Assembly: GCF_000239775.1 (NCBI RefSeq)
Contig: NZ_CAFI01000175.1
Location: 1 to 61,787 of the forward strand
Reading direction: 5' to 3'
Length of the DNA: 61,787 nucleotides
Source of the DNA: Bradyrhizobium sp. ORS 375
GTDB lineage: Bacteria > Pseudomonadota > Alphaproteobacteria > Rhizobiales > Xanthobacteraceae
Every line of letters starts with the position of its first letter. Within the stretch, counting starts at the first letter, position 1. The notes below the pieces were generated by a model. It was not told the origin of the DNA, did not search any database, and saw nothing but the letters and a program-made list of their open reading frames with translations. Shown here one piece after another: positions 54,476-61,787 of this stretch. The position numbers and the translations under genes are program-made.

Positions 54476-55855
54476 TTGCCGGCCTACGCCTTCGGCCGGA
54501 ACAGCATTGAGGCCGGAAGCCGGGCCCATGGCGAGATCACGGGCTGGCAGCTCGCGGCCCTGGTGTTTCTGCCCTTCGCCATGGGCTATTTCCTGTCCTA
54601 TCTGTTTCGCACCATCAACGGCCTCGTCTCTGCCAGTCTTGCCTCGGAGCTCGGATTGAACGCGGCCGATCTCGGCCTGATCACGGCGGCCTATTTCCCG
54701 GTCCTTGCGGCGGCCCAGATCCCGGTCGGCATGATGCTCGACCGCTATGGGCCGCGAAGGGTTCAGAGCGCGCTTCTCGTGGTCGCGGCCTTGGGCGCGG
54801 AAGCGTTCGCAAGGTCGTCGGGGCCGCTGTCTCTGCTGCTCTCGCGCGCCTTGATCGGGCTTGGGGTCGCTGCGGCGCTGACCGCGGGCCTGAAAGCCAT
54901 CGTTCTATGGTTTCCGCGCGAGCGGGTGGCGATGGTCAACGGATACATGGTCATGCTCGGAGCGCTTGGCGCCGTCAGCGCAACGCTCCCTGCGGAAGCG
55001 ATCCTGGTCAAGACCGGATGGCGCGGCCTGTTTGACATCCTGGCAATCGCAACCGGGTGCGCTGCGATCCTGATCTATTGCCTGGTGCCCGAACGCGAAC
55101 ATCAGGGCCTGCCCGCGTCGGAGGCGGGCGGCTTGCGGAGCATTCTTCGCGATGTGCGGTTCTGGAGGGTCGCGCCGTTGTCCGGAGCCTGCATCGGATC
55201 GGCGTGGTCACTTCAGGGCTTATGGGCATCCGCCTGGTTGGCCGATGTAGAGGGCATGACACGACCCCAGGTCGTGACGGCGCTTTGTGTGACCGCTCTC
55301 ATGCTCAGCCTTGGGGCGTGGATGCTCGGCAAGCTCGCCAATTGGACGCGGCGCAAGGGCGTTGGTCCAGAGCGCTTGCTGGCGTTGATCTCAGTGATCT
55401 CGATGGCGGCTCAGCTGGCGCTGGTGTGGCGGCTGCCATTGCCGGCGATTGCGCCATGGCTGATCATCGCGATCGTCGGTGCCGCGACCGTGCTCAGCTT
55501 CGCGATCATCTCGGACTATTTTCCGAAGGAATTGGCCGGCCGCGCCAACGGCGCGCTGAACGTGGTGCATTTCGGCTGGGGGTTTCTCGCCCAATACGGG
55601 ATCGGTGTGTTGCTCGCCCAATGGCCGCAAGCCAACGGTCACTATCCGGTCGTCGCCTATCAGGTTGCTTTCGGAGTGAACCTCGCGCTGCAGGCCGCAG
55701 CATTGATCTGGTTCGCCGCTCCACGAGAGCAGCGAGCGGGATCGCCAGACCGTCAGGCGAGCAGCGAAAACGAGAGTGTCGGGGCAGATCTCGTCGCAAC
55801 GTCAGCCGAACGTTTGGCGATGTCGCAAGCGCCGCTCAACCAAGCCAGGTGGTGA
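54476..55855 (+). CDS. MFS transporter inserted within the conjugation operon
   Basis: The 459-aa protein is a 12-helix major facilitator: TINGLVSASLASELGLNAADLG near 43, the A-motif-like GMMLDRYGPRRV near 85 and a second half starting near 230. Its substrate family (CynX/NimT-like) is not certain. The start is TTG at 54476, with no better upstream codon. In canonical ICEs trbB follows the RHH gene directly, so this gene and probably the second RHH gene are an insertion. The trb genes then resume 211 bp further on. Confidence 0.82.
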   Translation: MPAYAFGRNSIEAGSRAHGEITGWQLAALVFLPFAMGYFLSYLFRTINGLVSASLASELGLNAADLGLITAAYFPVLAAAQIPVGMMLDRYGPRRVQSALLVVAALGAEAFARSSGPLSLLLSRALIGLGVAAALTAGLKAIVLWFPRERVAMVNGYMVMLGALGAVSATLPAEAILVKTGWRGLFDILAIATGCAAILIYCLVPEREHQGLPASEAGGLRSILRDVRFWRVAPLSGACIGSAWSLQGLWASAWLADVEGMTRPQVVTALCVTALMLSLGAWMLGKLANWTRRKGVGPERLLALISVISMAAQLALVWRLPLPAIAPWLIIAIVGAATVLSFAIISDYFPKELAGRANGALNVVHFGWGFLAQYGIGVLLAQWPQANGHYPVVAYQVAFGVNLALQAAALIWFAAPREQRAGSPDRQASSENESVGADLVATSAERLAMSQAPLNQARW

Positions 55856-56066
55856 CCACCTCCCAGGCGTCTTCAGAGACTCATGTCCGGAAGCGCCGCG
55901 CAGTGATCTGTTTGTTCGCTCCGGCTGGCCGAGTCGTGTGGCATCTGCGCTTTCCTTCGCCAGGCTACGCTTGAGGCAAGGCTGGTCTTGTCCCTGCACG
56001 AGCTCTGCATCTTTGATCATGCCGAGCGACGTTGAGTCAATCGCGCTTCAATGATCGGAGACAAAC

Positions 56067-57032
56067 GTGAACGGCCTCGTCCAGACACAGCAGATCGCTC
56101 GTGGCGCCCGCATGCTGCGGACGGCGTTGGGACCTGCCATCGCGCGTCACCTCGACGACCGATCGGTTTTGGAGATCATGCTCAATCCAGATGGCAGACT
56201 CTGGGTCGATCGGCTCGCATCGGGCCTGGCCGATACCGGTGAGAGACTCGCAGCCGGAGACGGCGAGCGCGTCGTCCGGCTGGTCGCGCACCATGTCGGC
56301 GTCGAAGTCCACGCGGCCTCGCCGCGCGTGTCGGCAGAGCTGCCAGCGACGGGGGAACGGTTCGAGGGCCTGCTGCCGCCGCTCGTTGCGGCTCCGACAT
56401 TCGCGATTCGCAAGCCAGCGATCGCGGTCTTCACGCTCGATGACTATGTGGCTTCTGGAATTGCGACCGCGGATCAGGCGGACGCCTTGCGGCAGGCGGT
56501 CGCGGACCGCTGCAACATTCTGGTGGCGGGGGGCACCTCGACTGGCAAGACCACGCTGGTCAACGCCTTGCTCGCTGAAGTGGCCAGCACCGGTGATCGC
56601 GTCGTGCTGATCGAGGATACGCTCGAGCTGCAATGCTCGGCGCCCAATCTCGTGACGCTTCGCACCAAGCATGGGGTCGCATCGCTGTCGGATCTGGTGC
56701 GCGCCGCGCTTCGGCTGCGACCCGACCGCATTCCGATCGGCGAGGTTCGCGGACCGGAGGCGCTGGATCTCGTCAAGGCCTGGGGCACCGGCCATCCCGG
56801 CGGCATCGGCACCATTCACGCTGGCTCCGCGCTCGGCACCCTTCGCCGGCTGGAGCAGCTGATTCAGGAAGCTGTCGTCAGCGTCCCCAAGGCTCTGATT
56901 GCCGAGACGATCAGCGTGATCGCCGTCCTCGCCGGGCGCGGCTCGCAGCGGCGGATCAGCGAGCTCGTGCGCGTCGAGGGGCTCTCACCTTCCGGTGACT
57001 ACATGCTCGTTCACATGGGAGATCACCGATGA
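56067..57032 (+). CDS. trbB: TrbB/VirB11 secretion ATPase
   Basis: The 321-aa hexameric ATPase has Walker [10 protein letters not shown] (Lys161), Asp box LIEDTLELQ near 191, Walker B region [13 protein letters not shown] near 224 and His box [13 protein letters not shown] near 240. It powers the mating-pair-formation machinery. The start is GTG at 56067 after CGGAG. Confidence 0.95.
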   Translation: MNGLVQTQQIARGARMLRTALGPAIARHLDDRSVLEIMLNPDGRLWVDRLASGLADTGERLAAGDGERVVRLVAHHVGVEVHAASPRVSAELPATGERFEGLLPPLVAAPTFAIRKPAIAVFTLDDYVASGIATADQADALRQAVADRCNILVAGGTSTGKTTLVNALLAEVASTGDRVVLIEDTLELQCSAPNLVTLRTKHGVASLSDLVRAALRLRPDRIPIGEVRGPEALDLVKAWGTGHPGGIGTIHAGSALGTLRRLEQLIQEAVVSVPKALIAETISVIAVLAGRGSQRRISELVRVEGLSPSGDYMLVHMGDHR

Positions 57033-57352
57033 AGGCGCGGCTGGCTAGATGGCCTGTTGTGAGTTCAATCGCTACAGCCGCGGTGCTCATGATGGTGGCC
57101 CCCGTCCATGCGGCGGGATCGAACATGCCGTGGGAACAGCCCCTCAACAAGATCCTGCTTTCGGTTGAGGGGCCGGTGGCCAAGATCATCGCCGTGATCA
57201 TCATCATCACCACCGGGCTGTCACTGGGGTTCGGAGAGACCTCGGGTGGCTTTCGGCGGCTGATCCAGATCGTCTTCGGACTCTCCATCGCTTTCGCCGC
57301 GTCGAGCTTCTTTCTGTCGTTCTTCTCCTTCGGCGGCGGGGTGCTGTTCTGA
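57029..57352 (+). CDS. trbC: TrbC/VirB2 pilin precursor
   Basis: The 107-aa protein has a signal peptide ending in APVHA-AGS, then two hydrophobic segments (AKIIAVIIIITTGLSLGFGE and FGLSIAFAASSFFLSFFSFG), as in cyclised P-type pilins. The TraF peptidase at 48594 is the expected processing enzyme. It overlaps trbB by ATGA. Confidence 0.93.
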   Translation: MKARLARWPVVSSIATAAVLMMVAPVHAAGSNMPWEQPLNKILLSVEGPVAKIIAVIIIITTGLSLGFGETSGGFRRLIQIVFGLSIAFAASSFFLSFFSFGGGVLF

Positions 57353-57615
57353 TGAGTGATGAGATCAAGGGCTTCAGCGCGCCAGTGCATCGCTCCCTGA
57401 CCGAGCCCATTCTGATCGGGGGCGCTCCGCGATCGGTTGCGATCATCAATGGCACCCTGTCGGCGGCGCTCGGCCTCGGCCTGCGGCTCTGGTTCTTCGG
57501 TCTGCTGCTCTGGTTCGTCGGCCATATGGTCGCGGTGTGGGCGACACGGCGTGACGCAGCCTTTGTCGAGGTCGTCCGCCGACACCTTCGCATTCCCAAT
57601 CATCTCAGCCAGTGA
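57352..57615 (+). CDS. trbD: TrbD/VirB3 mating-pair protein
   Basis: The 87-aa protein has two adjacent membrane helices (residues about 25-65) and the conserved start SDEIKGFSAPVHRSLTEPILIGG. It overlaps the trbC stop (TGATG). Confidence 0.93.
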   Translation: MSDEIKGFSAPVHRSLTEPILIGGAPRSVAIINGTLSAALGLGLRLWFFGLLLWFVGHMVAVWATRRDAAFVEVVRRHLRIPNHLSQ

Positions 57616-57622
57616 GGCTCCC

Positions 57623-60064
57623 ATGTTCAATTTGGCCGAGTACCGCCGCACCAACGTCAAGCTCGCGGACTTCCTGCCCTGGGCGGCGCTGGTCGACGAG
57701 GGCGTTGTCCTTAACAAGGACGGCTCGCTGCAGCGGACGGCGCGCTTTCGCGGGCCTGACCTCGAGAGCTCGGTCCCGTCCGAGCTCGTTGCGGTCGCGT
57801 CCCGTCTCAACAATGCCTTGCGGCGCCTGGGATCGGGCTGGGCGATCTTCGTCGAGGCGCAGCGGCATTCAGCCGGATCCTACCCGGCTTGCGTGTTTCC
57901 GGATGCCGCGTCGGCGCTGGTGGATGCCGAGCGCAAGGCGCAGTTCGAGGAGCAGGCGGCGCACTACGAGTCGACCTATTATCTGACGTTTCTGTTCCTG
58001 CCGCCGCGAGAAGACGTCGCCCGTTCCGAACGCGTGCTCTACGAAGGTGCGCCGCAGCCGGACCGCGCCCGCGGCCGGGAGATCCTGCGAAGCTTCGTCG
58101 ACCGCACCGACCGCATCCTGCAGCTTGTCGGTGGCTTCATGCCGGAATGCGGCTGGCTCGGCGACGAGGCCGTGCTGAGCTACCTGCATTCGACCGTGTC
58201 GACCAGGCGCCAGCGGGTTCGGGTCCCTGAAATCCCGATGCATCTCGATGGCTTGCTCGCAGACCAGCCGCTGACCTGTGGCCTCGCGCCGATGCTGGGG
58301 GCGGTGCATCTGCGCGTGCTCACCATCATCGGCTTTCCCTCCGCAACCACGCCCGGACTGTTGGACGAGCTGAACGGTCTCGCATTCGCCTACCGCTGGT
58401 CAACGCGCGCCATCATGCTCGACAAGCAGGATGCCGTGAAGCTCGTGACCCGCATCCGCCGGCAGTGGTTCGCCAAGCGCAAATCTCTGGCGGCGATCCT
58501 CAAGGAGGTCGTGACCAACGAGGCAGCTCACCTCGTCGACAGCGACGCCCACAACAAGGCTGTCGACGCCGATGCAGCGCTGCAGGATCTCGGCTCGGAT
58601 GACATCGGCCAGGCCTATGTCACGGCGACGGTCACGGTGTGGGATGCTGATCCGGCGAGGGCCGACGAGAAGCTGCGCCTGGTCGAGAAGGTGATCCAGG
58701 GGCGTGATTTCACCTGCATGGCGGAAACGGTGAATGCCGTGGAGGCCTGGCTCGGCAGCCTTCCAGGACACGTCTATGCCAATGTCCGGCAGCCGCCGCT
58801 GTCGACGCTCAATTTGGCCCATCTGGTCCCGCTGTCGGCGGTGTGGGCGGGCGAAGTGCGTGACCACCATTTGAGGGCGCCGGTGCTGCTGTTCGGCCGC
58901 ACCGACGGCGCAACGCCGTTCCGGTTCTCACTTCACGTCGGCGATGTCGGTCACACGCTGGTGGTCGGACCGACCGGAGCCGGCAAATCGGTGCTGCTGG
59001 CGCTGATGGCCCTGCAGTTCCGCCGCTATCCGAATGCGCAGATCTTTGCATTCGATTTCGGCGGCTCGCTGCGGGCGGCGGCACTTGCCATGGAAGGCGA
59101 CTGGCGCGATCTCGGTGGAGCGTTGTCGACCGATGACGAGACCTCGCTGGCGCTGCAGCCGCTGTCGGACATTGGAGACATCATGGAGCGCGCCTGGGCC
59201 GCCGACTGGATCGCGGCTCTGCTGGCGCGTGAGAAGATCGTGGTGACCCCGGACGCCAAGGAGCATCTCTGGTCGGCGCTGACCTCGCTGGCCTCGGCGC
59301 CTGCGGCCGAGCGCACCCTGACCGGCCTGTCGGTGCTGTTGCAGTCGAACAGCCTGAAGCGTGCTCTCAAGCCGTACTGCCTGGATGGCGCGCACGGACG
59401 ACTGCTGGATGCCGATCATGAGGTCGCGGGTGACCGATCGGTCCAGGTGTTCGAAACCGAGGGGCTCATCGGGACCGCTGCCGCGCCTGCCGTCCTCGCT
59501 TATCTGTTCCACCAGATTGCGCGGAGGCTCGACGGCCGCCCGACACTTCTGATCATCGACGAGGGGTGGCTGGCGCTGGACGATGCCGATTTCGCGGGCC
59601 AGCTGAAGGAGTGGCTGAAGACGCTGCGCAAAAAGAACGCCTCCGTCGTCTTCGCGACGCAGTCGCTCTCCGATATCGGCGGCTCGCCGATTGCTCCCGC
59701 GATCATTGAGAGCTGTCCGACGCGCATCCTGTTGCCTAATGAGCGCGCGCTCGAGCCGCAGATCATGGGCATTTATCGCCGCTTCGGCCTCAATGATCGC
59801 CAGATCGAGCTCGTCAGCCGTGCGGTCCCGAAGCGCGACTATTATTGCCAGTCGCGCCGGGGCAATCGGATGTTCGAGCTCGGCCTCGGCGAGGTCGCTC
59901 TCGCCTTTGCCGCGGCGTCGTCCAAGGCCGATCAAATCGCCATTTCGGACGTGTTCAAGGCTGCCGGCAGGCCTGGTTTTGCTGCAGCCTGGTTGCGGCA
60001 CCAACATCTTGGCTGGGCAGCTGACCTCATCCCGCGTCTCGAGAATCTGGAGACGCGCCGGTGA
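57623..60064 (+). CDS. trbE: TrbE/VirB4 ATPase
   Basis: The 813-aa protein is the large assembly ATPase of the type IV secretion system. Its N-terminus has the CagE/TrbE/VirB domain (MFNLAEYRRTNVKLADFLPW). Walker A is GPTGAGKS at 449-456 and Walker B is LLIIDEGWLAL with Asp646-Glu647, followed by VVFATQSLSDI. The ATG at 57623 follows the trbD stop by 7 bp. Confidence 0.96.
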   Translation: MFNLAEYRRTNVKLADFLPWAALVDEGVVLNKDGSLQRTARFRGPDLESSVPSELVAVASRLNNALRRLGSGWAIFVEAQRHSAGSYPACVFPDAASALVDAERKAQFEEQAAHYESTYYLTFLFLPPREDVARSERVLYEGAPQPDRARGREILRSFVDRTDRILQLVGGFMPECGWLGDEAVLSYLHSTVSTRRQRVRVPEIPMHLDGLLADQPLTCGLAPMLGAVHLRVLTIIGFPSATTPGLLDELNGLAFAYRWSTRAIMLDKQDAVKLVTRIRRQWFAKRKSLAAILKEVVTNEAAHLVDSDAHNKAVDADAALQDLGSDDIGQAYVTATVTVWDADPARADEKLRLVEKVIQGRDFTCMAETVNAVEAWLGSLPGHVYANVRQPPLSTLNLAHLVPLSAVWAGEVRDHHLRAPVLLFGRTDGATPFRFSLHVGDVGHTLVVGPTGAGKSVLLALMALQFRRYPNAQIFAFDFGGSLRAAALAMEGDWRDLGGALSTDDETSLALQPLSDIGDIMERAWAADWIAALLAREKIVVTPDAKEHLWSALTSLASAPAAERTLTGLSVLLQSNSLKRALKPYCLDGAHGRLLDADHEVAGDRSVQVFETEGLIGTAAAPAVLAYLFHQIARRLDGRPTLLIIDEGWLALDDADFAGQLKEWLKTLRKKNASVVFATQSLSDIGGSPIAPAIIESCPTRILLPNERALEPQIMGIYRRFGLNDRQIELVSRAVPKRDYYCQSRRGNRMFELGLGEVALAFAAASSKADQIAISDVFKAAGRPGFAAAWLRHQHLGWAADLIPRLENLETRR

Positions 60065-60789
60065 CCCGTAGCGGGCCGTGGGCGGCATCGTTGGCGTTGC
60101 TGGCCCTGCTCTGTGCGGGGCCGGTGCGGGCCCAGCTCGTGGTCTTTGATCCCAACAACTATGCCCAGAACGTGCTGACCGCTGCGCGCGAGCTGCAGCA
60201 GATCAACAATCAGGTATTGGCCTTGCAGAACCAGGCTCAGATGCTGATCAATCAGTCGCGCAATCTCGCCAGGCTGCCCTATTCATCACTGGTGCAGCTG
60301 CAGCAATCGGTTCAGCGGACTCAGGATCTGCTCAAGCAGGCCCAAGGCCTGGCCTATGACGTGCAGCAGATCGATCAGGCGTTCAAAACGAACTACGCAC
60401 CGGCCGCCACTGGTGCCAGCGCCACGGACCTCGTCGACAATGCACGCGCACGCTGGCAGACGTCCGTGGCCGCGCTGCAGGATGCGCTCAAGCTGCAGGC
60501 AGGGGTGGTCGGCAATCTCGACACCATCAAGAGCCAGTCCGCTGCACTGATTGCTGCGAGCCAAAGCGCCGACGGCGCCCTGGCTGTCACGCAGGCCGGC
60601 AATCAGATCCTGGCCATGCAGGCGCAACAGCTCGCCGATCTGACAGCCGTCATGGCTGCCCAGGGACGGGCGCAGAGCCTCTCGATGGCAGAGCGCGCGG
60701 CGGCCCAGGATCAGGCACGCGAACAGCTCCGCCGCTTCCTGACCTTCGGCCAGGCGGACCGGTCCTCCAACGTGCGGATGTTTCACTGA
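60061..60789 (+). CDS. trbJ: TrbJ/VirB5-like minor pilus component
   Basis: The 242-aa exported protein starts with a signal peptide (LALLALLCAGPVRA-Q), followed by VVFDPNNYAQNVLTAARELQQINNQ, the TrbJ hallmark, and long helices. The GTG start overlaps trbE (GTGA). TrbK, sometimes next, is not seen in the 46-bp gap. Confidence 0.93.
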   Translation: MTRSGPWAASLALLALLCAGPVRAQLVVFDPNNYAQNVLTAARELQQINNQVLALQNQAQMLINQSRNLARLPYSSLVQLQQSVQRTQDLLKQAQGLAYDVQQIDQAFKTNYAPAATGASATDLVDNARARWQTSVAALQDALKLQAGVVGNLDTIKSQSAALIAASQSADGALAVTQAGNQILAMQAQQLADLTAVMAAQGRAQSLSMAERAAAQDQAREQLRRFLTFGQADRSSNVRMFH

Positions 60790-60835
60790 TGATGGGGGCG
60801 GGCGTTCGAGACCAAACGGAGGAGGAGACGGCCCG

Positions 60836-61787
60836 ATGACGGGAACGGGGATCATCGATCAATTCCTGGAGACCTTTACCCGGACGATCGACAGCGGCTT
60901 CGGTCTGGTGGGGGGTGAGGTCGGATATCTGGCAACGACGCTGGTGGCGATAGACGTCACGCTGGCCGCCCTGTTCTGGGCCTTCGGTGGCGAGGACGAC
61001 GTCGTTGCCCGCCTCGTGAAAAAGACGCTGTTTGTCGGCGTGTTCGCCTATCTGATCGGCAATTGGAACAGCCTCGCCCGCGTGGTCTTCGAAAGCTTCG
61101 CAGCCCTCGGCCTGAAAGCGTCAGGCTCTGCGCTATCGGTGGCGGATTTCCTGCGTCCCGGCCGGATCGCGCAAGTCGGTCTCGATACCGGGCGGCCGCT
61201 CCTCCAGGCGATCTCGGGCCTTCTCGGCTATGTGAGCTTCTTCGAGAACTTCCTGCAGATTGTGATCCTGTTGTTCGCGTGGCTGGTTGTGCTGCTCGCG
61301 TTCTTCATTCTGGCTATCCAACTGTTCGTCACCCTGATCGAGTTCAAGCTCACGACACTTGCTGGATTTGTGCTGATCCCGTTCGGTCTGTTCGGCAAGA
61401 CCGCCTTCGCAGCCGAACGTGTGCTTGGCAACGTCATCTCCTCCGGTGTGAAGGTTCTGCTGCTCGCCCTGATCTCAGGGACCGGCTCCACCCTGTTCGG
61501 GCAGTTGACCCAGGTCTCAGACGGCGATCCTCCAACCGTTGAGAGCGCCATGGCCCTGGTCCTGGCGTCGCTGTCGCTGCTCGGCCTTGGGCTGTTCGGG
61601 CCCGGGATCGCCAATGGTCTTGTTGGTGGCGGACCGCAGCTTGGAGCAGGAAGCGCGGTCGGGGCGTCACTTGCAGCCGGCGGTCTCGTCGTCGCCGGCG
61701 CAGGCATGGCTGCCGGCGGAGCCGGGCTCGCCGCCGGCGCGATCTCTGGTTCGAGCCGCGCTGCGGCGCCGCTCGGAGCGGTCGCCT
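60836..61787 (+). CDS. trbL: TrbL/VirB6 inner-membrane channel protein (3' end outside window)
   Basis: At least 317 residues are visible. A run of membrane helices (such as GYVSFFENFLQIVILLFAW and FVTLIEFKLTTLAGFVLIPFG) follows the periplasmic N-terminus, and a Gly/Ala-rich tail begins near residue 260. A strong GGAGGAGG precedes the ATG. The gene continues beyond the right edge, where trbF, trbG and trbI are expected. Confidence 0.93.
   Translation, partial: MTGTGIIDQFLETFTRTIDSGFGLVGGEVGYLATTLVAIDVTLAALFWAFGGEDDVVARLVKKTLFVGVFAYLIGNWNSLARVVFESFAALGLKASGSALSVADFLRPGRIAQVGLDTGRPLLQAISGLLGYVSFFENFLQIVILLFAWLVVLLAFFILAIQLFVTLIEFKLTTLAGFVLIPFGLFGKTAFAAERVLGNVISSGVKVLLLALISGTGSTLFGQLTQVSDGDPPTVESAMALVLASLSLLGLGLFGPGIANGLVGGGPQLGAGSAVGASLAAGGLVVAGAGMAAGGAGLAAGAISGSSRAAAPLGAVA

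Noticed and set aside
58928-60088. Minus-strand frame of 386 codons opposite trbE
   Set aside because: Shadow of trbE, whose Walker motifs are on the plus strand.

Overview
The window reads as one continuous piece of a large integrative and conjugative element (ICE) from a high-GC alphaproteobacterium, most likely Bradyrhizobium, Rhodopseudomonas or another Nitrobacteraceae. This rests on the backbone gene order (ParB-like, strawberry-notch-type methylase/helicase, Toprim protein, DUF2493, DUF736, DUF2285, AlpA-type HTH, RepA, DUF2840, TraF peptidase, DUF3363 relaxase, TraG, trbBCDEJL) and on a Rhodopseudomonas-type bad/ali cluster in the cargo. No integrase, att site, tRNA or rRNA was seen. 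Both ends of the window lie inside genes (ParB-like at the left, trbL at the right), so the element extends further both ways.

Backbone, left part (1-7844, 19312-19632): a ParB-family C-terminus, a 1437-aa SNO-type methyltransferase/helicase, a Toprim primase-like protein, a DUF2493 (SLOG) protein and a DUF736 protein. DUF2493 and DUF736 are each preceded by a long perfect stem-loop plus a nearly identical 22-nt box. This is the most striking unexplained structure in the backbone.

Cargo 1 (8325-18228), between DUF2493 and DUF736: an AraC regulator divergent from an operon of an acyl-CoA synthetase, a ribose-type ABC importer (permease, binding protein, a second permease fused to a lactonase-type beta-propeller, RbsA-type ATPase) and a second propeller protein. 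It looks like a complete uptake-plus-activation module for an unknown carbohydrate-like, lactone or acid substrate.

Cargo 2 (19743-28263): a minus-strand operon badH-badI-aliB-aliA-badK-gcdH-binding protein, divergent from a MarR regulator (badR). It encodes cyclohexanecarboxylate activation and ring opening to pimeloyl-CoA, plus glutaryl-CoA dehydrogenase. A 16-bp operator candidate lies over the divergent promoters, and an exact inverted copy lies inside badR.

Cargo 3 (29046-45249) is a patchwork: GNAT, TetR with a molybdenum hydroxylase, an isochorismatase-fold protein without its catalytic Cys, AraC, serine hydrolase, VOC protein, a histidine kinase paired with a sugar-type binding protein, and an SRAP/LigD repair cassette. 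Between 36.5 and 40 kb there are several decayed genes.

Backbone, right part (45845-61787): DUF2285 protein, AlpA/RdfS-like HTH, RepA followed by three iteron-like repeats, DUF2840, TraF, relaxase, TraG, two ribbon-helix-helix proteins, an MFS transporter inserted in the transfer operon, and trbB-C-D-E-J-L (mating-pair formation). ParA, usual between RepA and DUF2840, is absent.
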